Assembly (NCBI GenBank): GCA_033964015.1 | Contig: JAWWUD010000055.1 | Coordinates: 136,501 to 200,500, forward strand | Source: Scolanthus callimorphus | Taxonomy: Eukaryota; Cnidaria; Anthozoa; Actiniaria; Edwardsiidae | DNA length: 64,000 nt | Direction of reading: 5' to 3' | Shown here: one piece after another, positions 22,279-34,170 of the stretch | Position numbering within the stretch: position 1 is the first letter of the stretch | Layout: each line of letters begins with the position of its first letter | Notes under the pieces: generated by a model | Seen by the model: only the letters and a program-made list of their open reading frames with translations | Told to the model about the DNA's origin: nothing | Databases searched by the model: none | Made by a program: the position numbers and the translations under genes

Positions 22279-23353
22279 GATTATTCGGCCTTTCCATTCC
22301 AGCCAATGCAGACGGTAGAATACAGTCAGAACTATAAATCAAATCGAATCGAATCAAATCAAATCAAATTAAAGAAGACTTCATGTACTCGACTCGCTAC
22401 TTGCGAAACAACAACTGTAGTAGAACAACTTTCAAGACACCAGCAAGTCACATCAAAACTTCGATCTTTTAAATAGTCGCTTTAGATTTCGAGCTCTCGA
22501 CATACAAGTGCAACACTCTTCCAGTAAAACTAGTTTTTTCAACAATTCTTTAACCTTTCTAATTTGTTGGGCCTTCAGTCCTGAGCAAAGAATCGGAGCC
22601 TTTTCGTTGCAAAGCCGTTTAGTCTTCGCGAAATCTCGGCTAATTTCGTTCGTGCTCGGTTGTCTTCGGCTGGCGAGTACCAGATTCCACACGGTCGTCG
22701 GTTTTCGCGAAAGCAAAGAAGACTTGGGGAAACGTCTTGTGAAACGAGCCCATTTTATGAGGCTGGGCTCTGCGAGCCAGCCTAAAAAGAAAATATTTTT
22801 GTTCGTCGTATAATAAAGTAACACATTAGATATTTTTACATGTAATACTGGCGGACATTTTACTCGTTGCTCGCATTTTCCTCACCACTGCGGGGCTCGG
22901 AAATATACGTCCGCAACTCGTAAAATATCCGCCCGTATTACAACATGTGTAGATTCGGTACGGAGTATGCGCTTGGTCGCTGGTCGCGGTACGGACATAT
23001 GACGAGAATGCTTGTTTTATCTATTATTCACAAGAGTTTGGCAACATATGTGTTTGTCCGAGATGCCGTTTCCTGATCTCCATAAAATCTGTCATGACCC
23101 TTAGACCCCGTCCACACTACACCGTTTTCAAACGAAAACAGATATGATAATATAGACACGATATAACGCGCGCTCTGATTGGCTGATTTTCTATGTGAAA
23201 GAAATGGATATACCATAGAGATTTCCCATAGAAAGTACGTCACACTCGGAATCAAACAAAACGGGAGGCTAGATTTGGCTCGCTAATGTCACAAAAGCTG
23301 TCAAAAACAACTGTTACGGAAATACTTTTTGATATTTTTAGAATGGCCCGCTA
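22279..23353. other. Spacer with microsatellite and small foldback
   Basis: An (AATCA)n-type microsatellite is at about 22333-22370. A foldback is at 22839-22948 (ACATGTAATACTGGCGGACA with GCCCGTATTACAACATGT). CGCGCGCTCTGATTGGCTG is at 23166. A 123-residue basic minus-strand ORF (22453-22824) overlaps a plus-strand ORF. It ends in a Lys/Arg-rich leucine-containing stretch and I do not recognise it. Confidence 0.4.
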
Positions 23354-24544
23354 GCGGAGCACCATACCTAAGAGAAAAACGTATAGTATACTATCGAGTT
23401 GATTTTTGAACGTCACGGGCATTATGGATCTTTTTGATGACATCATTGATGACGTAAGGGCACATGACTTCGGTATAGAGTTCCTCTTATGGTCTTTGAA
23501 AGTTTGTCCAAGTTTGGCTTCTATAGAAGCTTCCCTTCGGGAGATATGATTTTTTCTTTATTTTTCTGGTATTAAACCTATAGCGTACGCCGTCCGTCCG
23601 TCCGTCCGTCCGTGTACACATGGGAACCCTGTGGTATACAAAGAAAAAATTATATCTCCTCAAGGGAACATGCTAAGACAACCATACTTGGGAGATTTTG
23701 TCTATGCCACAAGGGGGGTGCTGTAACCCGGACACGTGATGTGACGTCATCGATGACGTCATCAGTGATTGAAAAATGAATATCTCGTGAAGGGAAGACT
23801 CTAAGACAACCAAACTTTGGTAGTGTAGTCTAGGTCACCAGGTGAGCGAAATGATGTGGTCACGTGATATGACGTCATCGATGACGTCATCTATGCTTCA
23901 AAAATGAATATCTCCTGAAAGAAAGACTCTAAAACAACCAAACTTGGGTAGTGTAGTCTAGGCCACCAGATGAGCGAAATGAGGTGGTCACGTGATCTGA
24001 CGTCATCAATGACGTCATCTATGCTCCAAAAATGAATATCTCATGAAAGGAAGACTCTAAAACAACAAAACTTGGGTAGTGTAGTCTAGGACACCAGATG
24101 AACGAAATGAAGTGGTCACGTGATGTGACGTCATCGATGATGTCATCTATGCTTGAAAAATCAATATCTCGTGAAGGGAAGACTCTAAAACAACCAAACT
24201 TTGGTAGTGTAGTCTAGGCCACCAGATGAGCGAAATGAGGTGGTCACGTGATGTGACATCAGCGATGACGTCATCTATGCTTGAAAATTCAATATCTCGT
24301 GAAGGGAAGACTCTAAAACAACCAAACTTTGGTAGTGTAGTCTAGGCCACCAGATAAGCGAAATGAGGTGGTCATGTGATATGACGTCATCGATGACGTC
24401 ATCTATGCTTAAAAAATGAATATCACGTGAAGGGAAGACTCTAAAACAACCATATAAACCATGTACACATGGGAATCCCTTCATTCACATAGAAAATTTT
24501 ATAACCAGGAGCTCTGCTTTTAGCCAGTGGCTAAATCTATATAT
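23354..24544 (+). mobile_element. HEF-I: array-bearing hairpin-end element, left hairpin lost
   Basis: TA (23352-23353) is followed directly by GCGGAGCACCATACCTAAG, which in intact copies follows the hairpin, so the first module is missing. Then come GAGTTGATTTTTGAACGTCA, a (TCCG)n microsatellite (23590-23613), ATGGGAACCCTGTGGTATA and seven array units. The right end is GGAGCTCTGC, the palindrome TTTAGCCAGTGGCTAAA and CTATATAT with TA (24545-24546). Confidence 0.8.
23640..24470 (+). repeat. 128-bp minisatellite array of HEF-I (7 units)
   Basis: Units contain GAAGGGAAGACTCTAAAACA, ACCAAACTTGGGTAGTGTAG, GGTCACGTGAT and TGACGTCATCGATGACGTCA. Spacing is 127-130 bp. The sequence differs from the HEF-E unit except in the CACGTG and TGACGTCA blocks and the CCAAACTTGGGTA block. 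Confidence 0.9.
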
Positions 24545-24546
24545 TA

Positions 24547-25111
24547 TTTCGTTTTAATTCATCATCACTAGACCTTTCTGTTTCATCACTAGACCTTTCG
24601 GTTAACCTTGTGTACCGAGAATTTGGATGAGTCAGCAGTTTCTGCGCTGTTGAAAACCAATTCTGTTAGATCTAGGAGATTTCCTTGTAGGGTAAAGAAA
24701 GTAGGCTTGTGCATTTCACTATTTATAACTACTGCTATGTTTCCGATAGAAACCGAAACTACCTGTCTCCTCTTAATCACCTTCATGCTGTTCATAGTGT
24801 ATATTAGTAAGTTGTACAGTAGATACTGAGTAAGGAAGCTCTTCTCAGGACTGAACCTTCTATGAAAACCTACTCTGGTCGTCTGGAGCTTTCAACTCTG
24901 CCCAATTTGCTAACCTCCCGCGTCATCAAGCTTGTTAAAGGAATTTTGACATTATATCTAGAAATCCAGAAGATCTCGGGTAATTGCTTTGTAACATTTG
25001 GTGGAGACCCGTGGTTTTAATCATCTACAACGTCCATAATTGTAACATTTGGTGGAGAACCTACCTGGATTTTCTAGAAATTTTAGAACGGACTGACTTG
25101 AACAACTAAAA
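24547..25111. other. Possible leader of the following ORF; nothing definite
   Basis: CATCACTAGACCTTTC occurs twice near 24565-24598. TAACATTTGGTGGAGA occurs twice (about 24996 and about 25046), a pattern that could be an LTR-retroelement primer-binding region (TGGTGGAGA). No LTR pair was found to support that. Confidence 0.3.
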
Positions 25112-25531
25112 ATGAAGATGGTCAGGTATAATGTGGACAATTGTTTGTGCGCAAGAAGGACAAGACCACAAAATCAAGTCACGCCCAAGACAAGATCGCC
25201 CTCAGTTTGCAAACGAAATGCCAAGCGATTAAACAGCTTTAACAGGATGAAAACGTTGAAGGGATGTATCACTGAACAAACTGATGACATATTCAAGAAT
25301 GAAGAGGACATTCTTATAGACAGACTGGTAAACGAAAATATGCAACTTCGTGAAAAACTTGAACAAGCGGAAGGATCAGTTGCAGCACTGAGATTAGTAA
25401 TGGGAGGTCTAAGAGAAAATATGGCAGAGAATTTGAACAATCACAGCAGATTTAGCGAAGAGCTAGTTATTACAGCGAAACTTATTACATCACAACCGCC
25501 ATCTTGCTTTGCAAGCCGCACACAAATGTGA
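25112..25531 (+). CDS. Unassigned 139-residue coiled-coil ORF
   Basis: The protein starts with a basic segment containing several Cys and Arg (NCLCARRTRP) and then a KRNAKRLNSFNRMK stretch. A heptad-like region follows (ENMQLREKLEQAEGSVAALR) that should form a coiled coil, roughly residues 65-115. There is no signal peptide or membrane segment. The ATG context (AAAAATGAAG) is acceptable for an animal start. The region just upstream has TGGTGGAGA repeats, so a gag-like or other retroelement origin is possible but unproven. No known family recognised. Confidence 0.35.
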   Translation: MKMVRYNVDNCLCARRTRPQNQVTPKTRSPSVCKRNAKRLNSFNRMKTLKGCITEQTDDIFKNEEDILIDRLVNENMQLREKLEQAEGSVAALRLVMGGLRENMAENLNNHSRFSEELVITAKLITSQPPSCFASRTQM

Positions 25532-25726
25532 GCAACTCCGCATAGAAGGGCTTTTAAAAGCCCTTTGACCTATACTGTTCACAACACTCGTTTCATTCCG
25601 AAAAGGGAAATATCTGACAGACATTTTAGTCTGCACCGAAATACCGGCCAGAGAATGACCTATTAAGTATCGGCACTACAAATATCACTGAGAAGATTGT
25701 GTGGACTTTGCAACATTATTATAAAC

Positions 25727-26325
25727 CTTGGTAATTTGCGGCAAATTTCACAGCACAAATATGATATAATGGTCCCTGAAATCGCATTAAAGTTGCTGCA
25801 ATGTTAACAGCACAAGGTTTATATAATGGTGCCTGCCTGAAATTCGCAATAAATGTGTGGCAAATTTCACAGCACAAATATATTGTAATGTGCCTGAAAT
25901 TCGCAAGAAATGTATGAAATTTGCAATAAATGAGTGGCAAATTTCACAGCACAAATATTTAACCATTATCCTGCGAGAAGAATATCGCAGAATATCGTCT
26001 GATACTTAGCCGACGAGGGACGAAGTCCAGAGTTGGCTAAAATCAGACGATATTCTGCAAAATCGAGCAGGATAATGGTTTTATTATTCAGCACATCGAT
26101 AGCACAAAAACCCCCGAAAAAAATGACTTTTGTGTATTATTTACGAGCTCAAAACATCATATTTTCCTCAGAGACGGATATCGCAGGATAGCTGTCATGT
26201 ACAGAAGACAGCTATTGGCGTTCCAATGACCATATTTGGGCAGTGCATCGATGTGCTGAATAATAAATTGAATGTATGTGTGGCAAATTTCACAGCACAA
26301 ATATATTGTAATGTGCCTGAAATTA
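25727..26325 (-). repeat. Minisatellite, minus-oriented arm, interrupted by a foldback
   Basis: Units of about 60 bp contain GGCAAATTTCACAGCACAAA and TGAAATTCGCAATAAAT (25727-25960 and 26263-26325). They are the reverse complement of the units at 26985-27800. The array is split by the foldback at 25971-26267. Confidence 0.75.
25971..26267. mobile_element. Two-level foldback MITE with GAA-loop apex
   Basis: AACCATTATCCTGC pairs with GCAGGATAATGGTT (25971-26080), with GGAC-GAA-GTCC (26018-26028) near its apex. TTATTATTCAGCACATCGAT pairs with ATCGATGTGCTGAATAATAA (26081-26267). It sits inside the 60-bp array, indicating later insertion. Confidence 0.7.
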
Positions 26326-26984
26326 GAGGGGGGGGGGGGGGGTGGAGGGCTGGTGCATTTTTATTTTGGTCTACATGTTTTTGGGAAACCCTCCCCTGAC
26401 AAGATGCACGAAAAATGTTGGCCCTCCCAAATGCCTTGGCATATTCAATGATGACCCCCCCTTATTCACTTGATATAGATTTGCAAAAATATAGACATTT
26501 TTATAATAGTTATTTAAATCTACTTTTCATGTTATAATAGCAGTGCAAGATTTGATGTCTTTCCTACCAGAAAGTTACTTCTACATATAGACATGTAAAT
26601 AGTATGTTGCTTAAACCCCAGATAATAAAAAAACTCTAAAACTGGGGGGGAGGGCACAACACATCAGCAACTCAAGGCAGCATTTTAAAAAGGGAAAGTT
26701 AAAATTGTCTTGCGGGCGAAGCGCGCCGAAAATTTGGAGCCCAGCACATGTGAAATTCCCGCATGTTTGGGGGAACTTTGATATGCAGGGTGCAAAATCG
26801 GGAGTTTTAAGGATTGATTGGGGGAAAAACTAGCCCTTCTGGAAAATACCAGAATAATATTCCATTCCTTTTAAGCAGAATGTATATGTCCTTGAGTGCA
26901 ATCAATAAAAGGAATGGGAGGGGACCAGCAGCCTTGTGACAATTCATACACCACTATTGTATACTACTGATGTTAAATTAGCCT
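26326..26984. other. No gene recognised
   Basis: It starts with a G-run of about 16 and is otherwise AT-rich spacer between the two opposed array arms. No ORF of interest. Confidence 0.4.
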
Positions 26985-27800
26985 CCAAAATTTATAGGGA
27001 AATTCAGGCACCATTATAGCATACTTTCGCTTTGAAATTTGCAGCAAATTTGTTGCGAATTTCATGCACCATTATAACTCGTTTTGCTGTGAAATTTGCC
27101 ACAAATTTATTGCGAACTTCATGCACCACTATATTATATTTGTGCTACTAAAATTGCCACAAATTTATTGCGAATTTCATGCACCACTATAATACGTGTG
27201 CTTTGAGATTTGCCACAAATTTATTGCGAATTTCATTCACCACTATATTATCTTTGTGCTGCTAAATTTGCCACAAATTTATTGCGAATTTCATGCACAA
27301 CTATAATATACTTGTGCTTTGAAATTTGCCACAAATTTATTGCGAATTTCATGGACCACAATATTATATTTGTGCTCCTAAAATTGCCACAAATTTATTG
27401 CGAATTTCATGCACAACTATATTATACTTGTGCTTTGAAATTTGCCACAAATTTATTGCGAATTTCATTCACCACTATATTATCTTTGTGCTGCTAAATT
27501 TGCCACAAATTTATTGCGAATTTCATGCACAACTATAATGTCTTTGTGCTGCTAAATTTGCCACAAATTTATTGCGAATTTCATGCACAACTATGATATA
27601 CTTGTGCTCCTAAAATTGCCACAAATTTATTGCGAATTTCATGCACAAGTATAATATACTTGTGCTTTGAAATTTGCCACAAATTTATTGCGAATTTCAT
27701 GGACCACTATATATTTTTTGCTTTGAAATTTGCCACAAATTTATTGCGAATTTCATGCACTATTATATAATATGCTGTGAAATTTGCCACAAATTTATAG
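26985..27800 (+). repeat. About 60-bp minisatellite, plus-oriented arm (about 13 units)
   Basis: Each unit contains GCCACAAATTTATTGCGAAT, TTCATGCACCACTATA and TTGTGCT(TTG/CCT)AAATT. Because the unit length is close to a multiple of three, long repetitive ORFs (27210-27497, 27326-27538) appear. They are artefacts of the repeat. Confidence 0.9.
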
Positions 27801-27950
27801 CAACTCCTACGGTATGTATTTTATTCTTATTTCTTATACACTTTTTGACAAATTTTGTATCGCATATGTATATAAACTTAACAACGAATTTCGTAAATGT
27901 ATAAACTCCGGCCAACTCATGGTTTCTCTCATTAACTAATATTTCCTAAA

Positions 27951-28126
27951 TAAACCCCTTCTGGCGGCTGTAATATCGGCGGATAATGTCCTAGGATGAA
28001 AAATGGTACGAAAAATGAACAGTTGGCCGAGAAGCGAAGCTTCGAGGGCAACTGTGAAATTTTGAGGACCATTTTTCATCCGCGGACATTATCCGCCGAT
28101 ATTACAGCAAGCCAAGAAGGGGTTTA
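27951..28126. repeat. Foldback with GAAGC-GAA-GCTTC apex
   Basis: TAAACCCCTTCTGGC and its approximate complement GCCAAGAAGGGGTTTA are the base. GTAATATCGGCGGATAATGT pairs with ACATTATCCGCCGATATTAC. The apex at 28031-28043 is GAAGC-GAA-GCTTC, containing the GCGAAGC mini-hairpin. Confidence 0.8.
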
Positions 28127-28607
28127 TTTATTTTATATCCCAGCGACTTCACTGAAAAACTCGAGAGAGAAAAAAGCAGTGTGAACGTGAGAAAACCACT
28201 AAACTGCAGTATGGCGCGAAAAGGCAAATCGTAAGCGGTGATTGGCTAAGATATGTTTATTCGAGCTGTGATTGGTTGACACAAAAACTGTCAATCAAAC
28301 CCTAACGTGGGGCTAGAATTCACAAAACAAATTTACAACGCAGAAGTTCTAGTGCTTTCCCGAGTGGTTTTCTACAGAAATCTAGCCCAGATTCCGGGTT
28401 TTCAGGTCTAATTTCTTGCCGGACTGTTAATTAATTGTTCTGCTGTGAAGTGAAGTATAAATTACAGCCGTGAAATGCATGCAGAGTTGGACAAATTTAG
28501 CGCTGCTTATCGAACTTGGAAGTCGGCTTGCTGGACTACACTCGAAGTGGTTGAATTTTGGTTGAGCTGATTGCAAGTTGTTTTTCTATTTGCCAAGCTA
28601 CGACAAA

Positions 28608-28610
28608 ATG
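28608..28610 (+). other. ATG immediately followed by a consensus 5' splice site
   Basis: GACAAAATG is followed by GTAAGTTT (28611 on). An exon that ends at the start codon is a known arrangement, common in ribosomal-protein genes, but here it lies inside a TIR element and no exon 2 was found. It may be the first exon of an element transcript. Low confidence. Confidence 0.25.
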
Positions 28611-28830
28611 GTAAGTTTAAAAACAATTCTTTTATCGTCATTTTGCTCTTTTTTGTTTAGTTCTTTCATTTTTTTCGCGAATGTCAAACCGAATTAACTT
28701 GGATTGAAACAACAACAAAAAACTAACAACTTTGTAAACCATTCAAAACATTCACGGCCTGTTTAGTTGACTTTTTTGTGTTTTCCGGTGTCGCCTCAGC
28801 CACCAATTTCCGTATTTCATCAACATTCTT

Positions 28831-29025
28831 AAGGCCGATTTAGACTGTACGATTTCCGCCTACAATCATCGCATGCGACATGCTCGCATCAGCATACGAC
28901 TCGAATCGCAAAGTCTAAATCAGCCCTACAACTCCTCTACGACATGCGCTTACGAGCTAAGTCATGTCACAAGCATGTCCCATACGATGGTTGTAGGCGA
29001 AAATCGTACAGTCTAAATCGGCCTT
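28831..29025. mobile_element. 195-bp TIR MITE
   Basis: AAGGCCGATTTAGACTGTAC and its complement GTACAGTCTAAATCGGCCTT are the ends. Similarity continues inward (TACAATCATCGCATG versus CATACGATGGTTGTA). No coding capacity. Confidence 0.85.
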
Positions 29026-29214
29026 TAGACAAAAACCTTGGTTGCTTGTTTTCCACTATTTTTTTAACAGTAAATATCCAGTTTTTGCTTAAAACATTTC
29101 TCCCAGGACGGATATCACTTCCGACGGACAATATCGTCTGATATCTGTCCTGTGAAAATGCACCACGTGATACGTTTCAACCAATGAGCGCGCGTTAAAA
29201 CTGATCCCTGGGAT

Positions 29215-29860
29215 ATAAATAGATTTAGCCACTGGCTAAAAGCGGAGCTCCCGGTTACATATTTTTCTGTTATAACGAGGCAAAAGGGTTGCCATTGTAC
29301 ATAGGCGTAGTCTTGCACCATAGACTAAGCACTTGCACCCCCTTGCCACCCCCACCACACAAGTCTGGTTGTCTGAGGTTTATCCCTTCCTGAGATATGT
29401 TCTTTTTCTCTTGTGATAACGTCATCGATGACGTAATACCACGTGACCAAGCAGTTGCACCCCCCTTGCCACTTAGATAACTTCACCCAAGTTTGGTTGT
29501 CTGAGGTTTATCCCTTCCTGAGATATGTTCTTTTTCTCCTATGATGACGTCATCGATGACGTCATACCACGTGACAATACAGCTGCACCCCCCTTGCCAC
29601 TTAGATAACTTCACCCAAGTTTGGTTGTCTGAGGTTCATCCCTTTCAGGGATATATTCTTTTTCTCTTTGATGACGTCGTCGATGACGTCACATCACGTG
29701 ATCATGTTACAGCACCCCCCTGGTAGCACAGAGAAAATATCCCAAGTTTGGTTGTCTTAGCATGTTCCTTTGAAGAGAAATAATTGTTTTCTTAGTATAC
29801 CACAGGGTTCCCATGAGTTTCCGCGTATGGCGGACGTACGGACGTACGCTATACCTTTAA
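29215..29860 (-). mobile_element. HEF-A, 3' part (interrupted by HEF-B)
   Basis: Read on the minus strand this is the array and 3' end of an older HEF. It has GGTATAGCGTACGTCCG and the ATGGGAACCCTGTGGTATAC block. About 3.5 array units follow, each with TGACGTCATCGATGACGTCA-type sites. It ends in ATGTAACCGGGAGCTCCGC, TTTAGCCAGTGGCTAAA and a slightly diverged terminus. At 29861-29862 (TA) HEF-B is inserted. The missing 5' part resumes at 40619. Confidence 0.8.
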
Positions 29861-30199
29861 TAGCGGAGCTCCTGCGCGGGCCGAAGGCCCGCGCAAGCGG
29901 AGCACCATACCTAAGGAAATAACGTCCAGGCATAGGTATCCAGCTGATCTGGGAAAAAATATTAGCCAATCACAATCGAGGGAGTTTGAAAAACTGGGTT
30001 ATCACCCTTGGTAACCTGGCCTGCAAGATGGTGGGACTCAGAATTCGAAGGGGAGATCAGTTTTTTCGCTTATTGAGTTTCCCTTTGTACTGTTTTCTGC
30101 CGTCTGAGCGACTTCATTTCATATGCTGTGGATCTCGACAAGGCCTGCATGAGTCACAGGACTTTTGCGTGATGCCACGCTGCAAATTTCTGTTGTTGT

Positions 30200-31191
30200 C
30201 TTCAAAAAACAGCTCGAGATTGGATAGGTCGAGATTGGCAGGGAGAACTTCCGAGTGATTTTGTGTACAAAACAATGTGAAACCAGAAGAGCAAGAAGCT
30301 CTGGAAATGATCTTCGATGATCCGGGGAGACTTTGAGTCAGCCTCAAGGAGTGGTGCTGCAGTGCTCGCTTGAACCGTTATTTCTCAGTGCGTCCAGCCG
30401 AACTTCTGAGCCAAGGCTACGCCTATTTACTGACTACTACAATGTAAGTTTTTCCTTTAAAAAGGACATTTCGAAATGTCTGTCTCGAAGAGCGGAATAT
30501 TTCTTCGAATATGTTGTCTGTAGCAACCAGGGGCTAACTTTGGTTGGAGTCTGAATTCCCTGCGAGTAGAGGCTACTTTTATCTTGCACGTTTCTTTTTA
30601 ATTTTAATTTTTATGATTTCTTGTGTGTTTCAACTGCGCAAAGGAAGCTACTTCAAAACACAAAACAAGATAGAAGTGGCCTCTGCTAAGCAGGAAAGGG
30701 TCTGATCATTGTGACAGCCCAAGCAGTGGAATGTGAGTGCATTTTTGTTGTAAAAAAATTCTTCCAAATTTTCTATGTGATATAAATTATGGGCAATTTT
30801 CTAAGATGTGTTTTTTTTCTGTTGCTATGATGACCGTGAACCAGCCCTTAGAAGTTGAAAAATACAGGGAACATAGTTAAGCAATAAAACGAGGATTTCC
30901 GTGGTTTATAATGTGATAAATGCAGGAGGGATGGTTTTTATGAACCATATTTTTTTCTAAAAAATGACAAATGGGCATGCTCACTGCTGGAATTAACTGA
31001 TACATTTAATAGAATAAGGGTGAAGAAAGAATACTACAGGAGGACAACAAGTTTTTGTCACATGCTACTCTCTTGAAAGAAAGTTTATTATTATTATTTC
31101 TAATGTATGAAGATTTTTGGACAAGTAAGGGATGTACAGACCCCCAAAATCCCCAATTAGCAAATTTGAAATCATTTGCACCTCCAAATAG
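30200..31191. other. Interior of element T; no gene recognised
   Basis: A moderately GC-rich segment to about 30560, ending near ACTACAAT-GTAAGTTT (a possible 5' splice site), then AT-rich sequence. Short ORFs only, without domains. Confidence 0.35.
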
Positions 31192-31227
31192 TACACTGTA
31201 ATTTTGAGAGAGCTGATTCAGACCTAA

Positions 31228-31760
31228 AAAGGGGCCGTTTCGCTGCCTCAAAAATGGAACTCATTTTTGGGTCTGTTTTAGACCCTTATAGATAGTACCA
31301 AAACAGAACCATTCTATAGAACCGTTTCAGTCCTTTCCGGGAGGCCGAATTAGTTCCAACAGAGGCCTGATTCAGTATTCACATAGAGCCAAAATAGTAT
31401 CCAGGTTGGTGCTATTACGATACCCAAAAGTGGTGCTAAATCAGACCTTTAAACTGGTACTGTTTCGATGCCTCAAAAATGGAACTCATTTTTGGGTCTG
31501 TTTTAGACCCTTATAGATAGTACCAAAACAGAACCATTCTATAGAACCGTTTCAGTCCTTTCCGGAAGGCCAACTTAGTTCCAACAGAGGCCTGATTCAG
31601 TATTCACATAGAGCCAAAATAGTATCCAGGTTGGTGCTATTACGATACCCAAAAGTGGTGCTAAATCAGACCTTTAAACTGGTACTGTTTCGATGCCTCA
31701 AAAATGGAACCTATTATTTGGTCCGTTTTAGATCCTTGGATGTGGCACTGATTTGGACCT
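31228..31760 (+). repeat. 225-bp direct duplication, left subterminal
   Basis: CTCATTTTTGGGTCTGTTTT recurs at 31260 and 31485. Nearly identical text follows for one unit, and a partial third copy starts at about 31690. Phrases such as TCTGATTCAG-like and GAACCGTTTCAG echo the right array in inverted sense. Confidence 0.85.
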
Positions 31761-32112
31761 ACTAACAATGACCATTTTATTGCAAAAGTACTGACTCCAA
31801 AATAAGGTCTGATACAGTACTCACAGAATAGCTAAATAGCCTTCCAGTTAGGACTGTTTCAGACCCCTACCAGAGGAGATTGTTTAGCAATGAAAACTGC
31901 AGTCAATTTATTCAAATTATTAATTTAATACAATCAAATTTATACAATATCTGTATGCACACTATAATAATCTACACATTGAACATCTATAAGGAAATGG
32001 TTGCTTAAAACGTCCATTTCAGGATTGAATACTGACATATTTTCTAATGATAACAAGAACTCAGAACTTTGGGTTTCTTTTAAAAAAATGTTTTAAATAG
32101 ATGTTGTATACA

Positions 32113-32551
32113 CTATAGGCCGTTACCATGCAAAATTGATTAATAATATTTAATAGTTATCAGAAAATGAAATCCAGTATTCAATTCTATGCACCTGTAT
32201 TAGTAAAATTTCAAAGTTTTGTGAAGATTGCTAGAAAACTGAGTGAGATGTGAATTTTCAAAACTTCGTATTCTGGCTTAATTATTTGCAAGAAATGTAT
32301 GGGAAAATACATTGAAATGAGGATTGGACGGGCATCAATGCCATTCCAGCCTCAATTTGATGTATACATTTCTTTGTAAGAAGTAAGCCAGAATACGAAG
32401 TTTTGAAAATTTCTATCTCAGCCAGTTTTCAAACAATTCTTTTCAAACTTTGCAATTTTACTAATACAGATGTGTAGAATTGCAAACTGGATTTCATTTT
32501 CTGATAACTATTGAATATTATTAATCAATTTTGCATGATAACGGCCAATAG
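32113..32551. repeat. 439-bp foldback
   Basis: CTATAGGCCGTTACCATGCA pairs with TGCATGATAACGGCCAATAG. Arms match through AATTTTCAAAACTTCGTATT and AATACGAAGTTTTGAAAATT to a short loop near 32330. No ORF. Confidence 0.85.
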
Positions 32552-32739
32552 TAAAAACAAGATACATTAACACTAACTTTACAAAATACCAAATCACAGG
32601 TTGAAAAACCGGCTAGAGTTCATGTTTGCGGTGCAGCTTGTATTCTGTAAGAAATAAGACAGACAAATAATGTCTACACAATAAGAAATATTGTTGCTGT
32701 TGCACTGTAACTGCAAGCAAATCTTTGTTGTCATTTTTT

Positions 32740-34170
32740 AGCAAGCAATTCATGTTTTACATGAGATACCAAAACATACCCACCAAACCCAAAAGCTCCA
32801 AAACCTGGAGATTGTGTTTCAAATGCAACAACTTTATGTGAAAATCCCGAAAAATGTACCCAGGAGATATACAGTAAAGATATACAGAAAATGTATGCCA
32901 AAACACAAGGATTTGTACTCAAAATGCACATACCTCAGCCAAAAAGTGCCTGATTAGTTTTCTGAGAAGGCTTATGAAATCCTAGGGAAAATACATGATA
33001 CCAAAACACACACCCTTACACTAAAAATGTCTGTACCTTAGCCAAAAAGTGCCTGATTAGTTTTCTGAGAAGGCTTAATTGTATGAAATCCTAAGGAAAA
33101 TTTAATTAGCACAATAAATGGCGAGCAATCCATGTTTTACATGAGATACCAAAACACAAGGATTTGCACTCAAAATGCACATACCTCAGCCAAAAAGTGC
33201 CTGATTAGTTTTCTGAGAAGGCTTAATTGTATGAAATCCTAAGGAAAATTTACTTAGCACAATAAATGGCGAGCAATGCATGTTTTACATGAGATACCAA
33301 AACACAAGGATTTGCACTCAAAAGGCACATACCTCAGCCAAAAAGTGCCTGATTAGTTTTCTGAGAAGGCTTATGAAATCCTAGGGAAAATTTTATTACC
33401 AAAATATATGGCAAGCAATGCATGTTTTACATGAGAAACCAAAAACACAGCCTTACACTAAAAATGCCCGTACCTGAGCCAAAAAGTGGCTGATTATAGT
33501 TTTCTGAGAAGGCTTACGAAATCCCAGGGAAAATTTACTTAGCACAATAAATGGCGAGCAATGCATGTTTTACATGAGATACCAAAACACAAGGATTTGC
33601 ACTCAAAATGCACATACCTCAGCCAAAAAGTGCCTGATTAGTTTTCTGAGAAGGCTTATGAAATCCTAGGGAAAATTTAATGACCAAAAAATATGGCAAG
33701 CAATGCATGTTTTACATGAGATACCAAAACACACAGCCTTACACTAAAAATGCCCGTACCTGAGCCAAAAAGTGCCTGATTATGGTTTTCTGAGAAGGCT
33801 TACAAAATCCCAGGGAAAATTTACTTAGCACAATAAATGGCGAGCAGTGCATGTTTTACATGAGATACCAAAACACAAGGATTTGCACTCAAAATGCACA
33901 TACCTCAGCCAAAATTGAAAAAGTGCCTGATTAGTTTTCTGAGAAGGATTATGAAATCCCAGGGAAAATTTAATTCAGCACCATAAATGGCGAGCAATGC
34001 ATGTTTTACATGAGATACTAAAACACAAGAATTTGCACCAAATGTACATACCTCAGTCAAATCCCTCAGTGCCTGATGAAGGCTTATGAAATCCTAGGGA
34101 AAATATAAAAATCACAATGACTGGTAAGGTAAGCACCTTATGTTTTACAAGAGATACAAGACACAAGGAT
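32740..34170 (+). repeat. 145-bp minisatellite array (about 9 units)
   Basis: Units contain GCATGTTTTACATGAGATAC, AAAAGTGCCTGATTAGTTTT and GAGAAGGCTTATGAAATCC. Starts fall near 32752, 33131, 33279, 33420 and on to about 34139. The right end is degraded. Confidence 0.9.

Larger units (their letters stand above)
28132..29214. mobile_element. About 1.1-kb TIR element (TTTATATCCCAG ends)
   Basis: TTTATATCCCAG at the left and CTGGGATATAAA at the right are inverted. CCAATGAGCGCGCG lies near the right end. The element contains a GTAAGT splice donor directly after an ATG (28608-28611) and a nested MITE (28831-29025). HEF-A begins at its right edge. No transposase recognised. Confidence 0.55.

Noticed and set aside
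22453..22824. 123-residue basic protein gene on the minus strand
   Set aside because: Overlaps an equally long plus-strand ORF, has no recognisable domain and no supporting signals; kept only as a note.
27210..27538. Repetitive protein-coding genes (95 and 70 residues)
   Set aside because: These are frames through the 60-bp minisatellite; unit length near a multiple of three creates long ORFs.
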